Shown: piece by piece, positions 46,301-53,667 of the stretch
How the letters are laid out: every line of letters begins with the position of its first letter
Numbering within the stretch: position 1 is the stretch's first letter
Notes under the pieces: generated by a model
What the model saw: only the letters and a program-made list of their open reading frames with translations
What the model was told of the DNA's origin: nothing
Databases searched by the model: none
Origin: Bacteroidota bacterium
GTDB taxonomy: Bacteria; Bacteroidota; Bacteroidia; Chitinophagales; Chitinophagaceae
DNA: 64,000 nucleotides
Direction of reading: 5' to 3'
NCBI GenBank assembly: GCA_016711825.1
Contig: JADJSG010000006.1
Span: 806,001-870,000 of the forward strand
Translations under genes and position numbers: made by a program

Positions 46301-48528
46301 TTTACTCGTCCATTGCTTTTGATAAATCCTTGATTGGCATCTGCTTCTATTGAGATGTTTTTATAATCGTAATTTTTAAATCCGATGGCATTGATTTCGG
46401 TCACTATTTGGCTTTGCATGCTTTTGGGATTAAAACCCCTTCCTTTTATAGCTGCCTGCATTGTCACTGTAGATAAAAGGTAATCTTTTTTTAATAATTT
46501 TCCTATTTTAAAAGTTTGTGTGGTCATATGCAAATCATACGAGGCCTTTTCTTTGTTGGTAAAATGGTTGACATATCCTTTAATGGTTGCGACCCCATAG
46601 CTACCATCTAATTTCAGATTAGTTAGTATATTGTTGGCATCTCCTTTCAAGGTACCTGATAATATGATGTCTTGAGGGAGCTCAATAGAGGTCGGAATTT
46701 TTTCTTTTGGAATAAAGGAAAGCAAAAGGTTTTTTTGGAAATGACTTTTTCGAATGTTTACATCGTAGGTAAACAATTTCATATTGTTTAGGTTTTTCAA
46801 AGAGGCTTTAGCATCCAAAAGCAATTGAGTGCCTACTAAATAAATATCTGTTTGCATTTGGTTGAGACTTCCTACTGCAGTAGCTTTCAGATGCAACATG
46901 GCAGGCAATTGTGCGAATGCAGCAGGACTCAGTTTTACAAACTTCGCAATATCTCTTTTTGAAATATTACTTGATAATAAGTCGATGTCAAGCATCATTT
47001 TCTTTGCATTGGTCACATGATACAATGTTGCACGTGCATTGATGGCCGATCCATCGAGCCCTGTGAGTTGCAAAAGGGGGATATTGATTTTTTCTAAAGT
47101 CCCTGTGATGAGGGTATTGATACGTAAGGATTGATTGTAAAATGCAGAAGCGTTGATTTTCTTTTTTAAAACAGGTACCCATTTAAACAACTCATTCATG
47201 GCGATTCGACTTTCATTGAGTTTAATTTGAATGGATGTATTTTCAGGATGGGTGGTGATGGATTGTATACTATCGAATGAGATATGTAATGCATTTTTAA
47301 GTTCACTTTGGGGTGTTTTTAAAAACAATTCAGTAGCGCTCATTTGTTGTTTGGTATATACCAACAGTGCATGTAAGGTATCTATCGACAAGCCGCTTCG
47401 ATCATGTACATTCAATTGATTAATCATTGTACTGATGCTGTCAGCAGTATAATATAAGTTATTGGCATGCAAGGTGAGTGGCGACAAGGTCAGGTGGTTT
47501 GGATTAAAGTCATTGCTTTGGGCTTGATCTTTTTTATCATAACTGATGGTATTGCTGTCAAGTGTTATCTTGTTGATTTTTACAAGCCAATTCGAGGCTT
47601 TGTTGGAGTCGGTTTCAAGAGGTTTTTCTTTTTGTGAGGTGGTAGCAACTTGTATTTTACTTTGTGACATCAGCAAATCTTCAATTTCAATGTTTTCATT
47701 GATTAAATTGAAGTCAAGCTTTTTTATATTTAAATCTTGAATGTAATTATGATTGCTAAAGCCGTTTACTTGATTCTCGATATCCGTCGTTACATCTTGT
47801 ATTTGGATGTTTTTTGCGGTCAATATCAATGGATTGCCTGATGTGGTTGTTTTGGGTTGAAGATGTTTGTTTTCGCTGGTAAGCATTGTAAATCGAATGC
47901 CTTTTGCTTGCAGGTTATCGATGCCAAATATGAATCGATCTGTTTGAAAGGTATTGAGTTTTACATCAAGCGTTTGTATAAAAGCGTACATGTTGGAACC
48001 CGCATATTGATCATTAAATTTGAGCGTTACCTGATTTAAATTTACCTGACGCAACATCAGTTTTAATGCAGCGGTGTCTTTTACTGTTTGGGGTGTTTTA
48101 TTTCCAGCAAAGGCATCAATCACAAATTGATAATTAAAGACAGAATCATTTTCGGTTCGTTGAATATGAATAGCAGCATTTGATAGGGCTATCTTTTTAA
48201 TGTCTGTTTCGCCTTGAATCAATTTTAACAAGGCCAGGTTGACGGTTAATTGTTCACCATAAAATAATGAATCGTGTTGCTGATCTTCAATCATTACTTG
48301 ATTCAATTCAAAATAATTGGGTAATCTAAAATCAATACTTTCGATGGAAAGTTTCGTGTTTAGTTTTTTAGTTAAAAAAGAAGTGGCTTGTTTTTTTAAA
48401 AATTGTTTACCTGACTTTGTATTCAAATAGAAAAAGAGGATTGCAATTAGTATAACTATTGAAATCAGGATATAAATCATTAATTTAATTCCTTTCTTCA
48501 ATAGTTGTTTATAGTTTATATGAGTCAT
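43309..48528 (-). CDS. tamB: Translocation and assembly module protein TamB
   Basis: 1739 residues. One N-terminal helix (about 17-35, IYILISIVILIAILFFYLN) anchors it in the inner membrane; the rest is long repeating beta-structure of the AsmA/TamB rod, with a typical TamB/DUF490 C-terminal domain from about residue 1400 (LKVKGDAKLNVGVDPGGNIL, LSIEGQD-like GKNLGIEGQDKSAKA, and VSYKLTKDGRYMLRAYSKNK). The protein bridges the periplasm as a hydrophobic groove for lipid or outer-membrane protein traffic. tamL begins 3 bases downstream, supporting a complex. The long unbroken frame shows that this side of the window has no indel problem. The C-terminus ends in Lys repeats. Confidence 0.88.
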   Translation of the reverse strand: MTHINYKQLLKKGIKLMIYILISIVILIAILFFYLNTKSGKQFLKKQATSFLTKKLNTKLSIESIDFRLPNYFELNQVMIEDQQHDSLFYGEQLTVNLALLKLIQGETDIKKIALSNAAIHIQRTENDSVFNYQFVIDAFAGNKTPQTVKDTAALKLMLRQVNLNQVTLKFNDQYAGSNMYAFIQTLDVKLNTFQTDRFIFGIDNLQAKGIRFTMLTSENKHLQPKTTTSGNPLILTAKNIQIQDVTTDIENQVNGFSNHNYIQDLNIKKLDFNLINENIEIEDLLMSQSKIQVATTSQKEKPLETDSNKASNWLVKINKITLDSNTISYDKKDQAQSNDFNPNHLTLSPLTLHANNLYYTADSISTMINQLNVHDRSGLSIDTLHALLVYTKQQMSATELFLKTPQSELKNALHISFDSIQSITTHPENTSIQIKLNESRIAMNELFKWVPVLKKKINASAFYNQSLRINTLITGTLEKINIPLLQLTGLDGSAINARATLYHVTNAKKMMLDIDLLSSNISKRDIAKFVKLSPAAFAQLPAMLHLKATAVGSLNQMQTDIYLVGTQLLLDAKASLKNLNNMKLFTYDVNIRKSHFQKNLLLSFIPKEKIPTSIELPQDIILSGTLKGDANNILTNLKLDGSYGVATIKGYVNHFTNKEKASYDLHMTTQTFKIGKLLKKDYLLSTVTMQAAIKGRGFNPKSMQSQIVTEINAIGFKNYDYKNISIEADANQGFIKSNGRVNDPNLTLQYHGTTTLNGPSPAAEVWLHLDTARLHALQLSKDTINIAMNSHLKADNLTLDQLNATLQIDSLKLKINQQQMFIDSVHAVALSKEGKKEISFYSPMAELYANGNFQYDKIIPSIMRYINNYYPINDDSSIVVSSPQNISLNGLIREHPLIKSFIKGLSKYETITFNGAYASQATDSALQFNLLLPSALYQGNQLYNGHIEVSAANEQMRYAITADTVHTIDTKLYGSSLTGYLAHDSLIVDAVTKDAKGNKRYLLGVTASVKDKEYRFRLKDNLLLNFKPWTIDPANEVYYAPAGIHVNHFNLAYKQSGLAIQSETPQPNSPINININQFLISDITSLLNKDTLLAKGIINGKVKISEFDKVMPSFVGDITMDSLYYKNQAIGNLGIHTQKENENTISGNVSLTGNENNVTLKGNYYLNNLDKQFDADLNIVHFNIASLQGFSNGNISNAQGGIDGKLALNGKFANPEWMGSIHTKNTTFRLPKFGTVYTINNQYIAFDYPMITLKQFTIKDSADNALKIDGQLKANSFTSYGLNLKLDSKDFIVVHTEKATNDLIYGYAAINTDVNITGSTSAPNIQGALSLNDFSDATLVLPEKNVNKDAARSVVRFIDKDTFELPEKILFVTAAPEKPSITTFLNYNLNITLSPKASLTVIIDPSTGDELKVKGDAKLNVGVDPGGNILLAGNFDLHEGHYMLHYQFLARKFNLLSGSTIAFGGAPLDAQVNIQAEYIANTNAIDLVGNELGDVDNKTVNTFNQKIPFRVLLFIKGTLSKLQISFDIQLPNENNGISNVIVTTVENKLTQLRNDPAAINKQVFSLLVLNRFVGEQSNDFFKGNGDGLSDMARQSVSKFLSAALDQIASDLIKGVDIDLNLNSYKDYSTGDEQQRTDLNIGVSKRFMDDRLSISVGKNLGIEGQDKSAKARQQNTASYMPDATVSYKLTKDGRYMLRAYSKNKFEVILDGYIVETGLSFIVSMDYEKFNELFKKKKKK

Positions 48529-48533
48529 GGAGC

Positions 48534-49613
48534 TTAAGTGCTTTCCTCCTGACTATTTTCTGTGGGGGTTAATTCTACTGCAAGGTTTGTAGTTGATTCA
48601 TTTGATTTGCCAAATTCATCATTATAAATGTTAACTAATAAAATAAACATAGAAATTAATAATGGTCCAAAAATGATACCTAAAAATCCGAATAAACTAA
48701 TGCCTATAATAACACCTAAAATGGTGATTAAGGGATGTACATCTGACAATTTTTTTTGTAATACAAACCTTGCGATATTGTCTACCGAACCAATCACAAT
48801 AAATCCCCATAATGCCACACCAATCCCTTGCCACTGCTCACCCTGTGCCAGCATATAAATTGACAGAGGTACCCAAACTATAGAGGGACCTACTAATGGA
48901 ATTACAGAACAAACTGCAGTAAAGATGGCCATCAAGATGAAGCTATCAACCCCAAATATCCAATAACCAATAAGGGATGCAAATCCTTGAATGACTGCAA
49001 CAATGGGAATACCAATGGCATTGCTGTAAACTAAGTTTTTAAATTCAACAATAAAAAATTGCGAATTTTGATGATTGAAAGGTAAATTTCTACGTATCCA
49101 CAATTCAACTTGGGATATTTGAACCAATAAAAAATACAATACCACATACATAATCAATAAGTTACCCACTGTAGACAAAGTACCGCCAATTGTTTTTTGG
49201 GCCATTGGCATAATTTGATTGGTTAGTTTTGCAACATTCTCCTTATTTAAAATATCGATATTGAAATTCACAATCAAGTATTGGTGTATTTGCTCAAAAA
49301 CGGTATTGATAATTTCGGGATTTTGAAAAATGGGTTTTACTTTATTAAATGCCACTGAGCCCATCCATGCAATAGGGATCACTAATACAACAAATGAAAG
49401 TAATATGAGTGACAAAGCTGCAAGCCAGCGTTTCATTTTGTATTTGGTAACCAAGTGAATCATCCAATTACGCATTATCACATATAAAGTAATGGCACCT
49501 AATAAGGCGCTTAGCATAAAATAAAGTTCTTTAAAAATGACAATACCAAGTAAAAGAATCAATGACAAAAACAATATTTGTCTGATACGATTGGGGTGAA
49601 TATTAATCTGCAT
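48534..49613 (-). CDS. AI-2E family transporter (PerM/YdiK-like)
   Basis: 359 residues with about eight hydrophobic segments: three near the N-terminus (IRQILFLSLILLLGIVIFKE, ALLGAITLYVIM), a soluble middle, then GIPIVAVIQGFASLIGYWIF and ITILGVIIGISLFGFLGIIF at the C-terminus. The GFLGIIFGPLL stretch is the conserved motif of this family. Members export small molecules (AI-2, or Na+/H+ exchange in some); the substrate is unknown here. The gene is 5 bases upstream of tamB on the same strand and may be co-transcribed, while its own upstream region is shared with the divergent YihY gene. Confidence 0.85.
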   Translation of the reverse strand: MQINIHPNRIRQILFLSLILLLGIVIFKELYFMLSALLGAITLYVIMRNWMIHLVTKYKMKRWLAALSLILLSFVVLVIPIAWMGSVAFNKVKPIFQNPEIINTVFEQIHQYLIVNFNIDILNKENVAKLTNQIMPMAQKTIGGTLSTVGNLLIMYVVLYFLLVQISQVELWIRRNLPFNHQNSQFFIVEFKNLVYSNAIGIPIVAVIQGFASLIGYWIFGVDSFILMAIFTAVCSVIPLVGPSIVWVPLSIYMLAQGEQWQGIGVALWGFIVIGSVDNIARFVLQKKLSDVHPLITILGVIIGISLFGFLGIIFGPLLISMFILLVNIYNDEFGKSNESTTNLAVELTPTENSQEEST

Positions 49614-49842
49614 AACTAAACTATTTTTTTGTATTTAAGAATATCACTTTTGATATACCAAAGTAAATCTTTTATTGATATAATTGTTTAAAATACAAAT
49701 TATATATTTATACAAAGGTATTAAGCGACTCCCCTTAAGGTCTTACACAATAATTTTTCAATATTATATAATTTTAATATTATTGAATGAATCAGCAGAT
49801 AATTGTCTAATTTTATCCCATACGATTGTTTAATAAATATTC

Positions 49843-50784
49843 ATGAAAAAGCCCAAGCGAAGAGAATTTACATTTTCTTTTAAACCACTTATTGAGTTAT
49901 TTGTGATGACTTTCAAAGCTTTTTCAGATGACAAAATCACCAAGTTAAGTGCTGCACTAGCCTATTATACCATTTTTTCGATGGGGCCTTTATTACTTGT
50001 CATCATTTCGTTGACAGGGTTGTTTTTTTCACGTGAGGCTATTGAGGGTAAAGTGTATACCTTGTTGATTAACTTTATGGGCAACGATACCGCTTTACAA
50101 TTACAAGATATGATAAAAAACGTAGCGGTGGGTAACCAAAGTTATGTGGCCATTGTGGTAGGGCTTGTGATGTTATTGTTAGGTGCCACGAGTGTGTTTG
50201 CCGAAATTCAAGATTCAATCAACAGTATTTGGGGACTAAAAGCAACACCGAAAAAAAACTGGGTTCATTTTTTTAAAAATCGATTTTTATCTTTTTCTGT
50301 TATTGTCAGTCTAGGCTTTTTACTTCTTGTATCTTTACTCATATCAACCTTTGTAGAAGCGGTCAGTGATAAATTAATCGGTTATTTTCCTGATATCACT
50401 ATCATTGTATTTTATATTGTCAATTTGATTCTGACCATTTTTATCAGTACCCTCATCTTTGGAACCATTTTTAAAGTATTACCCGATGCGAAAATTACCT
50501 GGAAAGATATATTTGCAGGGTCTTTGGTAACGGCTATTTTATTTTTATTAGGCAAGTTTGCCATTTCCTTTTACATCTCACGTACCAACATTGGAAGTAC
50601 TTTTGGTGCAGCAGGTTCATTGGTTGTGTTTTTAGTATGGACTTATTATTCTTCTATCATTTTATATTTTGGGGCAGAGTTTACCAAATCGTATGCTCAT
50701 TTATTTGGCAGCAAAATACTTCCAAGTGACTATGCCGTAAAAATAGAACAAATAGTGTTGGAGAAAGGTCGTGAAGCAATCTAG
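49843..50784 (+). CDS. YihY/BrkB-family membrane protein
   Basis: 313 residues with six hydrophobic helices. Key family features are SDDKITKLSAALAYYTIFSM near residues 28-47, GATSVFAEIQDSINSIWGLK in the middle and STFGAAGSLVVFLVWTYYSS in the C-terminal part. The family is conserved but of uncertain function; the name virulence factor BrkB is historical. It is divergent from the AI-2E transporter gene (229 bases between) and is followed by the SDR gene after 23 bases on the same strand. Confidence 0.87.
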   Translation: MKKPKRREFTFSFKPLIELFVMTFKAFSDDKITKLSAALAYYTIFSMGPLLLVIISLTGLFFSREAIEGKVYTLLINFMGNDTALQLQDMIKNVAVGNQSYVAIVVGLVMLLLGATSVFAEIQDSINSIWGLKATPKKNWVHFFKNRFLSFSVIVSLGFLLLVSLLISTFVEAVSDKLIGYFPDITIIVFYIVNLILTIFISTLIFGTIFKVLPDAKITWKDIFAGSLVTAILFLLGKFAISFYISRTNIGSTFGAAGSLVVFLVWTYYSSIILYFGAEFTKSYAHLFGSKILPSDYAVKIEQIVLEKGREAI

Positions 50785-50807
50785 TTTAGTATAAATCAAT
50801 CAACAAA

Positions 50808-51686
50808 ATGATATTCAGTATGTATAAAAAGATACAAATCATATGCATGATTTTAGTTACAGGATGTCATTTTGTAACCTATGCATCACCAACAAATGCA
50901 CCCATCAATGATTTTCCCTATGCCTTGATAGCAGGGGGTAGTAAGGGTATTGGTTATGCAATAGCTGAAGCTTTGGCCAAAAGAAATTATAATCTTATTC
51001 TTATTGCCCGACACGAATCGAGTTTGAAAGTGGCCAAGCAGCAATTAGAAAAAAAGTATCCCATTCATGTTGAGATACTTGTAAAAGATTTAAGTTTTGA
51101 AAATACTGCGCAAGAGATTACCCATTGGTGCATAGAAAAAAAGATACCCTTAAAAATGCTTTGCAATGTAGCAGGATTTGGGGGTACGCATGATTTTCTA
51201 ACATTACCGCTTGATTCATTACGATATATGATCAGGCTCAATCTTGAATCAACTGTTGCCTTGAGTATGAGTTTATTACCCTTACTTGAGCAAAACACTC
51301 CTGCTTATATACTGAATGTAGCTAGTATGGCTGGCTTTGCACCCATCCCTGTCAAAAATGTGTACAGTGCTTCAAAGTCAGCGGTGGTGTCGTTTAGTTA
51401 TAGTTTGCGTTATCAGCTCAAGGACAAACATATTAGCGTGAGTTGTTTATGCCCGGGGCCTGTATTTACCAAACCTTCCATTGAAAAAGACACGAAAGAA
51501 AAACTTGGATGGTTTGGTGAACAATTGGCTGTGCCTGTAAATCGGGTGGGTGAAATTGCGGTTTCAAAAACATTAAAAGGGCGTATGATCATTGTACCTG
51601 GTACATGGGCCAAAATCTCTTCTGGTGTAATCCGCTGGCTTCCCCAACGATGGGGTACGGTGATGTATTATAAATTAGGGGGGTGA
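50808..51686 (+). CDS. Short-chain dehydrogenase with lipoprotein-like N-terminus
   Basis: 292 residues. Residues 39-280 are a classical SDR: ALIAGGSKGIGYAIAEALAK (NADP-type TGxxxGIG loop with Ala-Gly), LCNVAGFGGTHDF (NNAG equivalent), LNVASMAGFAP and the catalytic YSASKSA, then CPGPVFTKPS. The N-terminus, however, is hydrophobic and ends VTGC (MYKKIQIICMILVTGCHFVT), a lipobox-like sequence at about residue 20. That would place an NAD(P)-dependent enzyme in the periplasm, so the start may be wrong or the signal non-functional. No in-frame ATG gives a normal SDR start. It overlaps no neighbour and is followed by a terminator shared with tssC. Confidence 0.78.
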   Translation: MIFSMYKKIQIICMILVTGCHFVTYASPTNAPINDFPYALIAGGSKGIGYAIAEALAKRNYNLILIARHESSLKVAKQQLEKKYPIHVEILVKDLSFENTAQEITHWCIEKKIPLKMLCNVAGFGGTHDFLTLPLDSLRYMIRLNLESTVALSMSLLPLLEQNTPAYILNVASMAGFAPIPVKNVYSASKSAVVSFSYSLRYQLKDKHISVSCLCPGPVFTKPSIEKDTKEKLGWFGEQLAVPVNRVGEIAVSKTLKGRMIIVPGTWAKISSGVIRWLPQRWGTVMYYKLGG

Positions 51687-51700
51687 AAATGGGCATAAAA

Positions 51701-51727
51701 AAATCCAGGTTGAACACCTGGATTTTT
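51701..51727. terminator. Bidirectional rho-independent terminator
   Basis: AAATCCAGGT (51701-51710) pairs perfectly with ACCTGGATTT (51716-51725) around the loop TGAAC, with A-run before and T-run after. It serves both the SDR gene (+) and tssC (-), which converge here. Confidence 0.85.
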
Positions 51728-51746
51728 TACAATATTAATTTGTAAT

Positions 51747-53135
51747 TTATTTTTCCTGATTGTACTCACTATTCCATTCGGTACCATCATCGCCTTTTTG
51801 TCCATCCATTTTTATGAGGAAGTTTTTGGCTGGGAAATAAGGTTTCATATGAATATCTAAATGAATCTTATCTTTTTGATTGGGATCTTGTTCAAATCTA
51901 CGAATGGTAAAATCTTCAATTAATTTGTCTGGACCTGTAATTTGATCAAGAAATTTCACAATTTGACTCATGAGGTCTTTTCGGGTATTGGCATTAAAGT
52001 TTTCGAAGGCTCTTCTGTTTAAAAAGTCCATCAGCACTTTTGTAACATAGTCAAATACACGAACTACCGAATAGGTTTGTAACCCAAGATTATCACCATT
52101 GAATAATGTTTTAGCTGAAAAAGCCATCACCTTGCCATATTCTTTTACCATGGGTACTAATCCCATTTTTTCGATATTGGCAATTTCACTTTTTTTCAAA
52201 TCAAATTTTACCCCATCTACTTCGTTCATACTACCAAATTTTTTACCGGCAGTTACCTGACTCATCAAAGTTTTATAAATCTTACCTGCTAAGGCTCCGC
52301 TTGGGGGTACATACAAATCGTCTTCTTCACCTAATTCTGCAAATTTTTCACGACCAACTAACCAGTTGGCAGTCATCATCACATTACTTTTATACTTATC
52401 ACCACCGGTTAAATTAGCCATTTCAAATAATTCCATGACATCATCGGGTGCGTCTAAGTTTTCGAAATCGGTGACAAGCATCACTTTATTTTCATGGGCT
52501 ATTTTTGCCCACTTTTCTACTACTTTGTTTGATCCCAAATAGCCAGGCAAGCACATGATACTGTAGTTGTTTCTTAAATCTAAGCGGTCATAGCTCATTT
52601 TTAATTCTTCGCTTACGGCATCTATAAATCTGGTATTGTCTAAGTCTTTAAGTTGATCAAGTTCACAGTTCATAAAGGAAACATTTTTAAGTTTATCTCC
52701 TTCTGTATTTTTAAAAAATAATCCTACCGAACGGTAACTACGCTCAAGATCTTTGGTTTCTTCTACGGCTTTGGCCAAATTGTTTTTAAGTAATTCGGTA
52801 CATTCTTCACTTTTTTTGTCGCATGAATTAACCATGTCTGAGATGGCGCTATTGGATTGTAAAACTTCTGACCAAAGTTCTAAGGTTCTTTTTAAGGTTT
52901 CGCGTTCACCTTTTTTACCACTTTCACCTAAGAATATATTTTTTCGGGCTTTTCGTTCTGGATTTAAATTTTGGGCACCTTCTACACAAGCTTCAATCAA
53001 ATCAAAACCACCAAATTTAGCGAGTTTTTCGCTGTTCTGTTTGAGGGTTTCTGTAGGATTGGCTATGGTGGGGACGCCTGCATACTGTGCACCTTGTTGT
53101 TCGGGTGCTTGTTCTTGTTGCATATTATCGCTCAT
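51747..53135 (-). CDS. tssC: T6SS sheath large subunit TssC (VipB)
   Basis: 462 residues, close to the size of T6SSiii TssC. It carries the TssC core with RSYRSVGLFFKNTEGDKLKN, the SIMCLPGYLG strand and EEDDLYVPPSGALAGKIYKT, the middle of the conserved sheath domain, and the C-terminal region with DKIHLDIHMKPYFPAKNFLI. The first about 70 residues are Gln/Glu/Pro-rich. TssC forms the outer part of the contractile sheath with TssB. It lies 20 bases downstream of tssB on the same strand and ends 20 bases from the bidirectional terminator. Confidence 0.92.
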   Translation of the reverse strand: MSDNMQQEQAPEQQGAQYAGVPTIANPTETLKQNSEKLAKFGGFDLIEACVEGAQNLNPERKARKNIFLGESGKKGERETLKRTLELWSEVLQSNSAISDMVNSCDKKSEECTELLKNNLAKAVEETKDLERSYRSVGLFFKNTEGDKLKNVSFMNCELDQLKDLDNTRFIDAVSEELKMSYDRLDLRNNYSIMCLPGYLGSNKVVEKWAKIAHENKVMLVTDFENLDAPDDVMELFEMANLTGGDKYKSNVMMTANWLVGREKFAELGEEDDLYVPPSGALAGKIYKTLMSQVTAGKKFGSMNEVDGVKFDLKKSEIANIEKMGLVPMVKEYGKVMAFSAKTLFNGDNLGLQTYSVVRVFDYVTKVLMDFLNRRAFENFNANTRKDLMSQIVKFLDQITGPDKLIEDFTIRRFEQDPNQKDKIHLDIHMKPYFPAKNFLIKMDGQKGDDGTEWNSEYNQEK

Positions 53136-53155
53136 ATTGTTGGGGTTGGTTTTAT

Positions 53156-53602
53156 TTATTTATTATTATTCAGTTCTTGTATTAGTGCATGAATTGAGTC
53201 AATCATTGCTTGCTTCGCTTCAGGGTTTTCAAGGGCTGTTTTTAAAATTTTATTTGTTTTAAGTTGTTTGACGATCTTTTGGTATTGGTCTTTTTGCGTC
53301 GTAATATCTTTTAAATAATTACTTTGCTCAGTAATGCCTTTGACACCAAAATCGCCTAAGTTGGCAAATTTAAGTTGCTCTTTGATAGGGCTTCCATTGG
53401 CGTCGGTAAACTCAACTTCCACTTCTGGTTTGTAATTTTCGAATACTTGTTCGATGGTTTGTAAGCCATGTGTGATTTGTGGCTTTACTGGAGTGTCTTT
53501 AGTCAGTTTCTCCATCATAAGGGTTCTGTTTTGGGGAATGTCGGCAAATGCTTCACTAGCATCTGACTTCACTTCATTACCACCAATTCCGTAATTGTCC
53601 AT
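53156..53602 (-). CDS. tssB: T6SS sheath small subunit TssB (VipA)
   Basis: 148 residues. The conserved central part reads TIEQVFENYKPEVEVEFTDA and KEQLKFANLGDFGVKGITEQ, followed by a helical segment and the final QAMIDSIHALIQELNNN, consistent with T6SSiii TssB. TssB pairs with TssC to build the contractile tube sheath. It is 65 bases downstream of clpV and 20 bases upstream of tssC on the same strand, so all three are probably one transcript driven from above clpV. Confidence 0.93.
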   Translation of the reverse strand: MDNYGIGGNEVKSDASEAFADIPQNRTLMMEKLTKDTPVKPQITHGLQTIEQVFENYKPEVEVEFTDANGSPIKEQLKFANLGDFGVKGITEQSNYLKDITTQKDQYQKIVKQLKTNKILKTALENPEAKQAMIDSIHALIQELNNNK

Positions 53603-53667
53603 AGTCTATTTTTTTTGATTTTGTTATAAATGTAAATATAGTTTTTTTTTTAAAAATATTATAGTGT

